From: Anaerolineales bacterium
GTDB lineage: Bacteria > Chloroflexota > Anaerolineae > Anaerolineales > Villigracilaceae
DNA length: 14,288 nt
Assembly (NCBI GenBank): GCA_025938055.1
Contig: JAICQC010000073.1
Location: 1-14,288 of the forward strand
Direction of reading: 5' to 3'
Shown here: piece by piece, positions 7,717 through 14,093 of the stretch
Layout of the letters: each line of letters starts with the position of its first letter
Numbering within the stretch: the stretch's first letter is position 1
The notes under the pieces: generated by a model
Told to the model about the DNA's origin: nothing
The model's database searches: none
Seen by the model: only the letters and a program-made list of their open reading frames with translations
Position numbers and translations under genes: made by a program

Positions 7717-8148
7717 CTACCGATAAACGTAGTGCGCTGTTCGAGATTTAAGAGGACCAACGCCAAGTTTTGCCAAAATCGTTTCAACCTCTGCCAGAAT
7801 AGTGCCAGCATCGAGTAAAAATGATTCCTGCCAGAGTGCCCGTTCAACCATCAGGCTGAAACGGTTGAAAACAAGTGGGTCATCAAAGACACCTGCACGC
7901 GTCAGTGCATCAAAGAGACCCGCAGCATCCCGGAGGTCCACCTTTTCTACCAGGGAGGCACAATGTTTATGACTGATGATGTAATACTGCATACCGAAAA
8001 GTATCGAGTCATACAATGCGATAATGCCGGCGACCGTGAGTCCTTTTTGCAGGCGGCGTTTGCCGAAGCGCAGGTTTAGACGGGCACATACAAACGCTGC
8101 TCTGGGCTCAGTCATTTGGGTCAAATTTATAAAGTCGTAATGTGACAT
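7717..8148 (-). CDS. Small helical hypothetical protein, 143 aa
   Basis: I do not recognise the family. The protein has no signal peptide or membrane span. It appears as a bundle of about five helices, with an RLNLRFGKRRLQKG basic segment at 23-36, a hydrophobic helix AGIIALYDSILFGMQYYI and a LDAGTILAEVETILAKLG C-terminal helix. The arrangement resembles HEPN-like helical domains, but no clear R-x4-6-H active site is present, so I do not assign it. ATG 8148 has a modest GGATGAG site upstream. It is the first gene of the four-frame run that continues with the lipoprotein gene 7 bases downstream. Confidence 0.68.
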   Translation of the reverse strand: MSHYDFINLTQMTEPRAAFVCARLNLRFGKRRLQKGLTVAGIIALYDSILFGMQYYIISHKHCASLVEKVDLRDAAGLFDALTRAGVFDDPLVFNRFSLMVERALWQESFLLDAGTILAEVETILAKLGVGPLKSRTAHYVYR

Positions 8149-8187
8149 GGCGACTCATCCGTAGGGCCGGGAAACTGAACACTACAG

Positions 8188-8231
8188 GTATGCGGATGAC
8201 AGCCTGTTCGGGCTGGCTGTCATCCGCATAC
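8188..8231. repeat. Long perfect inverted repeat (17-bp arms, 10-base loop)
   Basis: Arms 8188-8204 (GTATGCGGATGACAGCC) and 8215-8231 are exact reverse complements around a 10-base loop. The element lies between the end of the second ester cyclase gene and the start of the 143-residue gene, both on the minus strand. There is no T-run on either side, so it is not a standard intrinsic terminator; it may stop or process the transcript, or be a dispersed REP-like palindrome. Confidence 0.7.
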
Positions 8232-8237
8232 GAGCTT

Positions 8238-8651
8238 TCAGGATGGAATGACACCCAGTTGTTGCATCAAGCCGACCTGGTCAAAGATCTCCCAGTGTTC
8301 GACCGACTGGCCATTTTCGAAGCGATCAATGGCAGTTCCTCCGACAGAAACTTGTTTGCCTGTGGGCGGGATGCCCATCAATTCGCCTTCATGCGTGCCG
8401 TGGGCTGACCAGCGTGTGACAAGCTTGTCGCCTTCTGCAAGCGTATCCTCGATGTGCACATGGAGGTCAGGGAAGGCTGCGAGAAACGCCGAATAGAACA
8501 TCTTGCGGCCCTCGAACCCTTCCGGTATCCCGGGCGGAAGGGCATGGTCTTTCAGGTTGGTGTTGAAGTAGGCTTCGAAGGCACTCAGATCCTTCTGGTT
8601 GAACCCTTTTTCGATCAGGTTTTGTGCAGCCGTTTTGTATTGTTCAGACAT
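8238..8651 (-). CDS. SnoaL-like ester cyclase, second of a tandem pair
   Basis: This 137-residue protein has the NTF2-like, SnoaL polyketide-cyclase fold. Signs are an N-terminal helix pair, DHALPPG around 35-41, FPDLHVHIED in the central strand, then the family block GTHEGELMGIPPTGK, GG-x2-IDRFENG and the closing WEIFDQVGLMQQLG. Single-domain members of this type are cofactor-free and form a conical pocket; their substrates are mostly unknown, so a real cyclase activity is not implied. The ATG at 8651 has GGAG 7 bases upstream (8659-8662). It lies 36 bases after its paralogue and shares GTH-x-GE-x2-GIPPTG and the GLMQQLG/GMMQQLG end, pointing to a local duplication followed by wide divergence. 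Confidence 0.85.
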   Translation of the reverse strand: MSEQYKTAAQNLIEKGFNQKDLSAFEAYFNTNLKDHALPPGIPEGFEGRKMFYSAFLAAFPDLHVHIEDTLAEGDKLVTRWSAHGTHEGELMGIPPTGKQVSVGGTAIDRFENGQSVEHWEIFDQVGLMQQLGVIPS

Positions 8652-8687
8652 GATTTTTCTCCTTGTCTTCTTGTGCTCAACTACTTC

Positions 8688-9095
8688 CTACGCCGGAACA
8701 ACGCCCAATTGCTGCATCATTCCCATGATGTCTGCATTGAGCCAGGCTTCCGCGACCATACCGTCCTCGATACGGAAGATGACAATACCGCCGACCTCCA
8801 CCTGCCTGCCTGTAGGCGGGATGCCTTGAAATTCGCCTTGATGCGTTCCCTGCAGTCGATGCCGTACCGTGACCTTGTCCCCTTCTGCAATGACATCGTC
8901 CACAAGGATGCTCGAATCGGGAAATGCATTCAGCAGGGCAGACATAAAAGCCTTATGACCATCGGCATCCAATGGTTCTGGAGCCCAACCATAGAAGCGA
9001 GCCTCCACTGCCATATTGGCACGGACACTATCCAGGTCGCGGCGGTCGAGAGCTTCCATGGTTTGCCGGGCAAGAGTTTTGTTCATTTCGATCAT
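8688..9095 (-). CDS. SnoaL-like ester cyclase, first of a tandem pair
   Basis: The 135-residue product has the same NTF2-like fold as the gene that follows it: FPDSSILVDD in the central strand, GTHQGEFQGIPPTGR, then GGIVIFRIEDG and the end IMGMMQQLGVVP. The N-terminal part differs from its neighbour, with a RFYGWAPEPLDADGH pocket loop in place of DHALPPG, so the substrates are likely different. I chose ATG 9095 because GGAG (9104-9107) stands 8 bases before it and because the predicted transcription start lies near 9136; the frame is open to 9131, which would put the start codon at the very tip of the mRNA. A promoter copy shared with the sigma gene lies just upstream. Confidence 0.85.
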   Translation of the reverse strand: MIEMNKTLARQTMEALDRRDLDSVRANMAVEARFYGWAPEPLDADGHKAFMSALLNAFPDSSILVDDVIAEGDKVTVRHRLQGTHQGEFQGIPPTGRQVEVGGIVIFRIEDGMVAEAWLNADIMGMMQQLGVVPA

Positions 9096-9103
9096 GTTGT
9101 TTA

Positions 9104-9107
9104 CTCC
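9104..9107 (-). promoter_or_regulatory. Ribosome binding site fixing the start of the first ester cyclase
   Basis: AAAAGGAG on the minus strand, with 8 bases to ATG 9095. No such site precedes the upstream in-frame ATG at 9131, so this site decides the start. Confidence 0.6.
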
Positions 9108-9129
9108 TTTTCTATTGAAAATATTGGTC

Positions 9130-9199
9130 AAAACGACAACCTTAGTCTAGGCGCGCGGGTTGTTCATTTTCCAGTCCAAATCCTGCTTAGTTCTTGCTC
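9130..9199 (-). promoter_or_regulatory. Duplicated promoter region, copy A (ahead of ester cyclases)
   Basis: This 70-base stretch aligns without gaps to 9568-9637, with about 70% identity by eye and an exact 15-base core CTGGAAAATGAACAA (9160-9174). On the minus strand it contains TGGAAA (9168-9173), an 18-base spacer and TAGACT (9144-9149), which fits a -35/-10 pair. Transcription would start near 9136 and leave a leader of about 40 bases before ATG 9095. It starts 11 bases after the sigma gene stop. Confidence 0.5.
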
Positions 9200-9209
9200 A
9201 ATGTTTCAC

Positions 9210-9527
9210 TCAACTATCCTGTTCTGCAGGGATACGTTGAGCACGAAGCCTTTGCGCAATCTTTGCTTCCATGGCAAGCTTGCGTGCCATTCTGAAAATC
9301 CAGCTTGCGAGTGAGCCCTGCGCAGATTGATAGGTCGCTGCGTCCTGCCAGACCCGCCAGAAGGTTTCCTTTAACGCCTCCTCTGCCAGCGCCTGGTCGT
9401 CAGTGATCTTGAGAGCGATCCCCAGAACCAGCGCTGCGTGACGGTCATACAGAATTTCAAACGCAGCAACATCACCCCGCACCACTTGGGTTAGCAAAAC
9501 ATCATCGCTCCACTGCCTATGGGGCAT
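9210..9527 (-). CDS. ECF-type sigma factor with region 2 only (region 4 missing)
   Basis: The 105-residue product matches sigma-70 region 2 of extracytoplasmic-function factors: SDDVLLTQVVRGDVAAFEILYDRHA (in 7-31), then the ITDDQALAEEALKETFWRVW helix for -10 recognition and core binding, and GSLASWIFRMARKLAM at 71-86. ECF factors are normally 170-200 residues with a C-terminal region 4 that reads the -35 box; here the protein stops about 20 residues after region 2, with no region 4 in any nearby frame. It is either a truncated gene or a stand-alone region 2 protein. I start it at ATG 9527 because the frame upstream of that (open to 9605) overlaps the predicted promoter and does not look like sigma sequence. 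No anti-sigma gene follows; two ester cyclases do. Confidence 0.75.
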   Translation of the reverse strand: MPHRQWSDDVLLTQVVRGDVAAFEILYDRHAALVLGIALKITDDQALAEEALKETFWRVWQDAATYQSAQGSLASWIFRMARKLAMEAKIAQRLRAQRIPAEQDS

Positions 9528-9567
9528 TTTTCTGTATCCCAAAATTACTCTTATGCTAGAACTGTGA

Positions 9568-9637
9568 ATATCAACAGTCCCAGTGTAGGCTTTTGCATTG
9601 TTCATTTTCCAGCCTAAAAACTGCTCAATTTTTGTTC
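9568..9637 (-). promoter_or_regulatory. Duplicated promoter region, copy B (ahead of the sigma gene)
   Basis: This is the partner of 9130-9199. On the minus strand TGGAAA (9606-9611), an 18-base spacer and TACACT (9582-9587) form the same -35/-10 arrangement, with the exact 15-base core at 9598-9612. A second GGAAATGAACAA (9632-9643) makes a direct repeat with the core, 34 bases away, possibly a regulator site. The region lies between the terminator of the STAND gene and the sigma gene. Confidence 0.5.
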
Positions 9638-9653
9638 ATTTCCGCAGAAAACA

Positions 9654-9691
9654 AAAACTCTTCCAGGTTATGGATAACCTGGAAGAGTTTT
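9654..9691 (-). terminator. Strong intrinsic terminator of the STAND ATPase gene
   Basis: Two perfect 17-base arms (9654-9670 and 9675-9691) enclose a 4-base loop. Read on the minus strand the hairpin is followed by TGTTTT, and it lies 21 bases after the ATPase stop. The stem itself ends in AAAA/TTTT, so it can also act on the plus strand. It isolates the ATPase gene from the sigma-cyclase unit. Confidence 0.85.
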
Positions 9692-9712
9692 GGATGTTCG
9701 CGGAAGGTGGTC

Positions 9713-11815
9713 CTACCGCTCGCCGATCTCCTGCTGCCAGAGCATCTCTGTCAGCCGCTGGATCCCCGCCGTGAGGTGGCGGCGATAGGTGCTGAAGGGC
9801 AGATCCAATTGTTCGGCGGCAACCTCCTGCGTGGCGGTAGGATGAAAGTAGGTGTGGTCGAGCGCCCGGAAGAGCTTTTCATCACGCGGGTTCGACTGAA
9901 GTTTCGCGGCGGTGTCGCGTAGCAGGGCACGTAACGCCTCGGCGCGGTCCGCAGGCTTGGGGTCCGGACCGAGGCGCTCGGTCACGAGGTGTGAACGGAG
10001 GAGAGGGTTGGCTGCCAGGAGATTCGGGCGGGTGAAATCCTGCAGAGCCTGCCGTATGGCGCCGCTAAACTCCGCCGCGCTCAAAACAATCACAGGGTCG
10101 GCAGGGGCAGGCTTGTTCTCAACCGGGATGCCGACTTCCCTATCCGCCAGAATCGACAGCCAGCGGGCAGGCGGTTCGGTGCGCCAATCATGGCTGTAGA
10201 CGCCAAACCGGCGGTTGCCTACGCTAAAATCTGCTTCCAGCCGGCGGACGAGATTGGCGTAACCGAGCATGGGCGCCCAAAAATCGGGATTGGCACACGA
10301 GAAAAACGTGAAAGCCAGGCGCGGAGTAGTCAGGTAATATTTGACCACTGCCAAAAAGATCAGGCTTTGTACGGAGGAAACAAACTGGTATGTCTCCTCC
10401 GCCATCCAAAAACGAAAATGCAGCGCAGTCTCCCCGGAGCGCAGCGAGACATGCCTGTCGAGATATTCCCAGCCTGCGCGAATTGCAGGGTCGGTGGCAC
10501 GATCGGATTCATCTGTCTGGTGAAGGGCAACAACGATCAGAAAGCCAGCCAGATGCCCATCTGCAGCGTGCCAGACCGTGACGCCCTGCGGCTGTCGTTG
10601 GAGCCAGTAGGCGGCAAGCTGCGCGGATTCTTTGCCCTCGTGTGCTTCTACCATTTCCAGGATCACATCCTGATCAGCAGGCTGCATCGACTCAGGCAGG
10701 ATGCCCCCCTGAAATTCAAAGAACGAGCGAATGACAGGGTTCTCACGGTGCAAATAGACCAGGTCCAGCAGGGAACGTTGCTGAGCCATGCCGCTGCTTT
10801 TTTCAATGTTTGCAGTGTAATACGCGCGAGCACGGTGATGAAGCTCGCTGTACCAGTCTGGATTACGCCAGTGCAGGTCAGCGACGAGAGATTCACGCGC
10901 CAGGTCATGAGGGAACAACCCTTCAGGGCTGGACTGGATAAAAGACAAGCCGCGCAGCCAGTCGAAGAGCTCGCGGGCGCTGTTCGAAGGTCCCATGCCT
11001 GAGGCGCGCATATCCAACATCTGGTCCAGCAGCGATTCGGTCATCACCCTTGCCAGCGCGCAGGCTTCCAGTGCGGCGCGGTGCGCGGGTCCAGGCACCT
11101 GCTGGATGAAACGTTCCAATAGCGTCTTGACTACATCAGGCGACCCCTCGGGCGTGAAGCCAACCTTGCCGCGCTGAGAGAACAGGTCCGCGATCAACGA
11201 GAGCGCCAGCGGATGCCCGTGAGTAAAGTTGAACGCGCCCTCCTGCTGATCGAGAGGAATGCCGCACTTATCCAAATACTCGCGGCCCTCGTCCGGGCTG
11301 AGGTTGCGAAGGGGAATGGTCTGCAGGAGGCTGTGCCAGCCCGGGTCTGCCCGCCATGAGGATACCGGCGGGTTGCGTCCCGCCAGGACGGTTAAGATGG
11401 TCTCTGGCAATTCAGGGAGGAAAGAGGTCCGCAGCCAGTCTTCGAGAGGACTCAGTGTCTCGTACGTGTCGAACAGGAGTACCCATTTCCTTCCATCATT
11501 CGAAAGGTGGTTGGGAATGGATGCTTCGGGCGGAATGCTGAGAGCCAGGCGCAGGGCATGCAGGAAAGGTTCAGGAGCAGGTTCCACATGACGCACATCC
11601 AGGTAGGTGGCGTGCGCGTTCTGGCTTTCGCTGATGCGCATGAACTCCTGTAACAGTGTGGTCTTGCCAACACCCCCGGGACCAAAGATGTGGAGAACAA
11701 AGAAGGGCAAATGCTCGGCGCGCAATGCCGAAGTAAACAGATTTAATTCGCCTTCGCGCCCCACAAAACGAGCGTGACGCGCTTGATTCAATCGTTCAGC
11801 CAGGCTGGGAGACAT
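9713..11815 (-). CDS. STAND-class (NB-ARC-like) ATPase, possible transcriptional regulator, 700 aa
   Basis: An N-terminal FVGREGEL segment (17-24) leads into a Walker A P-loop GPGGVGKTT (45-53), a Walker B strand VLLFDTYE (112-119) and a LAGRNPP sensor segment (144-150), then a winged-helix-like stretch (about 190-330, with HGHPLALSLIAD as the usual GxP-like motif). These place it in the STAND family of signal-dependent ATPase switches. Residues ~395-560 are not repeats of TPR or WD40 type; patterns such as HLAGFLIV, HFRFWMAEETYQ and FWAPMLGYANL hint at a GNAT-like fold, which is an inference. The last ~40 residues, ATQEVAAEQLDLPFSTYRRH onwards, look like a helix-turn-helix of the sigma-4/LuxR type. 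The ATG at 11815 has GGAGG 4 bases upstream. It is a single-gene unit with its own terminator, so a DNA-binding switch is the likeliest role. Confidence 0.8.
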   Translation of the reverse strand: MSPSLAERLNQARHARFVGREGELNLFTSALRAEHLPFFVLHIFGPGGVGKTTLLQEFMRISESQNAHATYLDVRHVEPAPEPFLHALRLALSIPPEASIPNHLSNDGRKWVLLFDTYETLSPLEDWLRTSFLPELPETILTVLAGRNPPVSSWRADPGWHSLLQTIPLRNLSPDEGREYLDKCGIPLDQQEGAFNFTHGHPLALSLIADLFSQRGKVGFTPEGSPDVVKTLLERFIQQVPGPAHRAALEACALARVMTESLLDQMLDMRASGMGPSNSARELFDWLRGLSFIQSSPEGLFPHDLARESLVADLHWRNPDWYSELHHRARAYYTANIEKSSGMAQQRSLLDLVYLHRENPVIRSFFEFQGGILPESMQPADQDVILEMVEAHEGKESAQLAAYWLQRQPQGVTVWHAADGHLAGFLIVVALHQTDESDRATDPAIRAGWEYLDRHVSLRSGETALHFRFWMAEETYQFVSSVQSLIFLAVVKYYLTTPRLAFTFFSCANPDFWAPMLGYANLVRRLEADFSVGNRRFGVYSHDWRTEPPARWLSILADREVGIPVENKPAPADPVIVLSAAEFSGAIRQALQDFTRPNLLAANPLLRSHLVTERLGPDPKPADRAEALRALLRDTAAKLQSNPRDEKLFRALDHTYFHPTATQEVAAEQLDLPFSTYRRHLTAGIQRLTEMLWQQEIGER

Positions 11816-11818
11816 ACA

Positions 11819-11824
11819 CCCTCC
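11819..11824 (-). promoter_or_regulatory. Strong ribosome binding site of the STAND ATPase gene
   Basis: GGAGGG on the minus strand, with GTGT between GGAGG and ATG 11815. It fixes the start. Confidence 0.7.
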
Positions 11825-12018
11825 ATACTGCGCTCAACATCGCTTTGAATTCACCATTCAGCCTTTCGATAATGGCATTCAATTCGTGATACTCTACCTG
11901 TAAAAAACACTGGAGCGGATATTCTGAGGCGAAATTTCTGCGCCTGTCAGCATAGCGCAGTATTGTAATCCTTCTTCCCTCTGAGCGGAATGGAATTCTT
12001 ATTTAGAGATGTACGGAT
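11825..12018. other. Intergenic region between ROK kinase and STAND ATPase genes
   Basis: About 200 bases with no gene I can support. It should hold the promoter of the ATPase gene (minus strand), but no -35/-10 pair stands out. A minus-strand frame is open through it but has no start codon with a ribosome site. No hairpin of terminator strength follows the ROK gene. Confidence 0.5.
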
Positions 12019-12984
12019 TCATGATTCATTTGCCGCCCAACATGCCACGCCAATGACGCCTGCATTGTTTCCAAGCTGGGATCGGACAACCTTCACCTGC
12101 TCAATGGGCATTACCGTGACGCGCTCACGCAGCGTCCGTCGGATGGGCTCAAGGAGAAGGTCACCTGCCTGTGCGACCCCTCCGGCAATAATGATGCGGC
12201 GCGGTCCCACAGCCACACAAACGTTTGCGGCAGCAATGCCGAGATAGAAGCCTGCCCGTTCATAAATTTCCCGGGCAATTTTATCCCCTGCCAGAGCAGC
12301 TTCGGCAATCAGACTGGGTGTGATCCGGTTCAGGTCGTACTCACACATCTCAGCGATCCGCGTGGTAAGCCCCTGCGCGACCGCTTTCATTCCCAGTGCG
12401 GCAATGGCAGGACCCGAAGCATACGCCTCAAGACATCCTTTGTTGCCGCATCCGCACACCGGACCGTTGTAATCAATTGTCGTGTGACCCAATTCTCCGC
12501 CTGTGCCGCCGATGCCAAGATGCAACTGACCATTGATCACCAGCCCACCGCCGATGCCGGTACCGATGGCAAAGACGGCTACTGTCTCCACGCCACGACC
12601 CGCGCCGAAGTGCCATTCACCGTTGGTGATCGCACGGACATCGTTAAGAAGAGCGACACGCAAACCTGTGAGCTTCGCAATTGTGTCACGTAGTGGGACA
12701 TGCGGCCAGGTGCCCGATAGATTCGGCAAAAAGATTGTTTCGCCCTTTTCCAGGTCTACCACTCCGGGAACACCGATGCCAACCCCCCCGATCTCCTCCC
12801 TTTTCATCCCCGTCGATTCGAGGATCTGCATGAACAATTCCGCCATTCGCTTCATCACGGCCTCATGTCCTTCGCGCGCCAGCGTGGGAATGCTCATGTG
12901 ATGAAGGACTACACCGCTTTCCACATCGACGATCGCGGCGCGCAGGTTTGTCCCACCCAGATCACAACCGATGTATTTTTTCAT
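12019..12984 (-). CDS. ROK-family sugar kinase (glucokinase-like)
   Basis: The 321-residue protein has the actin-like ATPase fold of ROK kinases: D-L-G-G-T at 8-12 (phosphate 1), the catalytic ND pair at 114-115, AIGTGIGGG at 139-147 (phosphate 2), E-x2-H at 164-167 and the zinc motif C-G-C-G-x2-G-C-L-E at 177-186, then IIIAGGVA near the end (adenosine motif). It phosphorylates a hexose at C6 using ATP; glucose, N-acetyl-sugars and others are all known for the family. There is no N-terminal helix-turn-helix, so it is an enzyme rather than a ROK repressor. ATG 12984 has AAGG 6 bases upstream; the frame is open to 13017, but those extra codons lie in a hairpin. It follows the sugar isomerase gene, with a hairpin between them. 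Confidence 0.9.
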   Translation of the reverse strand: MKKYIGCDLGGTNLRAAIVDVESGVVLHHMSIPTLAREGHEAVMKRMAELFMQILESTGMKREEIGGVGIGVPGVVDLEKGETIFLPNLSGTWPHVPLRDTIAKLTGLRVALLNDVRAITNGEWHFGAGRGVETVAVFAIGTGIGGGLVINGQLHLGIGGTGGELGHTTIDYNGPVCGCGNKGCLEAYASGPAIAALGMKAVAQGLTTRIAEMCEYDLNRITPSLIAEAALAGDKIAREIYERAGFYLGIAAANVCVAVGPRRIIIAGGVAQAGDLLLEPIRRTLRERVTVMPIEQVKVVRSQLGNNAGVIGVACWAANES

Positions 12985-13001
12985 AAGTGGCCTTGATAAA
13001 T

Positions 13002-13032
13002 TCACCCCTTCCCACAAGCGGGCGAGGGGTGA
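13002..13032 (-). other. Intercistronic hairpin between isomerase and ROK kinase genes
   Basis: TCACCCCT (13002-13009) pairs with AGGGGTGA (13025-13032), with an inner CCC/GGG that lengthens the stem. No T-run follows on the minus strand, so it is more likely an mRNA processing or partial attenuation structure inside the operon than a full terminator. It sits 17 bases before the ROK start. Confidence 0.5.
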
Positions 13033-13056
13033 TCGAAAAGGAGAATGCTTAATGAT

Positions 13057-13971
13057 CTAGTGCATGAACGGCTTGAGCACATCACGCGCGATATAGAAAC
13101 CGCGTTTGATCAGTTCTTCATCGCCTTCAAAGTTACGGTCCTCATGTTCGATGCTGATCACGTAATCGTAGCGCGCCGCGGCGAGAGCGGCAAAGAACTT
13201 CGACCAATTAATATCGCCAAGACCCGGCAGGCGCGGCACCTGCCAGCCCATACCCTGTGAAAGAGCGCCGTGGTTATAGAGTCCTTCGCGGTCAATGTGC
13301 AGATCCTTGGCATGGACGTGGAAGATCTTATTTCCAAACTCGCGGATGACGCGTTCATAATCGATCATCTGCAGGACGAGATGAGACGGGTCGAGATTCA
13401 AGCCAAAGTTGTCCTCGGGAATGATCTCCCACATCTTCCGCCAGATGGCGGGCGTGCTGGCAAGGTTGACTCCACCGGGCCATTCGTCATATGAGAATAT
13501 CATCGGACAGTTTTCGATGGCGATCTTGATGCCGTGGTCCCTGGCAAACTTCACGATTGGCGGCCAGACCTTTGCATACTCTTCCAGGTTTTGCGGCACG
13601 GTTTTGTCCTTGTCCTTGCCGATGAATGTGCCAACAATCGGAACCTCGAGCATCTCCGCGGCTTCGATTACTTTCTTAAGATGAGCGATAACCGTTTTGC
13701 GGTGTTCCGCCTCGGGATGAAGAGGGTTGGGATAATACGCGAGCGAGGAGATGGCTAATCCACAATCGTCCAGCATGGCGCGGATCTCCTTCGCTTTGGG
13801 CATATCCAGTGTCGTAACATCGATGTGAGTCACGCCCGCGTACCGGCGCGCCGCTTTTTCGAGGGGCCAGCAGGCGATTTCGATCGCCTGAAAGCCGCTC
13901 TCGGCGCCCCATCTGGCAACCTCTTCAAGGGGTTTGCCGGGAAATGGAGCGGTAAGGAATCCCAATTTCAT
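13057..13971 (-). CDS. Sugar phosphate isomerase/epimerase (xylose isomerase-like TIM barrel)
   Basis: The 304-residue protein is a single AP-endonuclease-2-type TIM barrel. The metal-binding positions of the family are visible: Glu153 in IAIENCP, Asp194 and His197 in LNLDPSH, His220 in FHVHAKD and Glu275 in ISIEHED. The start MKLGFLTAPFPG and the FQAIEIACWP strand are also typical. Members isomerise or epimerise keto-sugars and inosose-type compounds, or act as dehydratases in inositol breakdown; the exact substrate is open. ATG 13971 is chosen because GGAGG (13977-13981) lies 5 bases upstream; the ATG at 13983 is part of that ribosome site region. It lies between a Gfo/Idh/MocA oxidoreductase and a ROK kinase, a common carbohydrate-catabolic trio. 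Confidence 0.88.
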   Translation of the reverse strand: MKLGFLTAPFPGKPLEEVARWGAESGFQAIEIACWPLEKAARRYAGVTHIDVTTLDMPKAKEIRAMLDDCGLAISSLAYYPNPLHPEAEHRKTVIAHLKKVIEAAEMLEVPIVGTFIGKDKDKTVPQNLEEYAKVWPPIVKFARDHGIKIAIENCPMIFSYDEWPGGVNLASTPAIWRKMWEIIPEDNFGLNLDPSHLVLQMIDYERVIREFGNKIFHVHAKDLHIDREGLYNHGALSQGMGWQVPRLPGLGDINWSKFFAALAAARYDYVISIEHEDRNFEGDEELIKRGFYIARDVLKPFMH

Positions 13972-13976
13972 TTCTG

Positions 13977-13981
13977 CCTCC
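13977..13981 (-). promoter_or_regulatory. Ribosome binding site fixing the isomerase start
   Basis: GGAGG on the minus strand, 5 bases before ATG 13971. It overlaps the upstream in-frame ATG at 13983, which therefore is unlikely to be the start. Confidence 0.65.
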
Positions 13982-13984
13982 ATG

Positions 13985-14083
13985 AGACCTGACAGGTTTT
14001 ATTTCGACATGAGTCGATCTTAATATGTGTATGGACATAAATTTATTTAGGCAATAAACGATTCTGTGAAACCTGTCAGGTCT
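13985..14083. repeat. Pair of 15-bp inverted repeats flanking an AT-rich spacer
   Basis: AGACCTGACAGGTTT (13985-13999) is the exact reverse complement of 14069-14083. Each copy is itself an 11-base palindrome, ACCTG-A/T-CAGGT. The AT-rich 69-base spacer could hold a promoter for the isomerase gene (TTGCCT, 17 bases, TACACA on the minus strand; weak). The two copies could be paired operator sites, or a long-stem element between genes; the copy next to the oxidoreductase is followed by no T-run. Confidence 0.55.
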
Positions 14084-14093
14084 TTTACAAAGT

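Noticed and set aside
7717..8148. HEPN-type toxin or nuclease
   Set aside because: The protein is a helical bundle, but no R-x4-6-H active-site motif is visible and no antitoxin-like partner is adjacent.
8454..9314. Long open frame on the plus strand (286 codons) across the ester cyclases
   Set aside because: It is antisense to two genes with clear SnoaL-like motifs and ribosome sites; its translation shows no coherent domain.
10190..11002. Plus-strand open frame of 270 codons inside the STAND ATPase gene
   Set aside because: Shadow of a well-supported 700-aa gene; no ribosome site and no recognisable motif.
11796..12003. Minus-strand frame open for about 70 codons ahead of the STAND gene, ending in a helical-looking stretch (ELNAIIERLNGEF)
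   Set aside because: It has no ATG or GTG start with a ribosome site and overlaps the start of the ATPase gene; chance openness is plausible.
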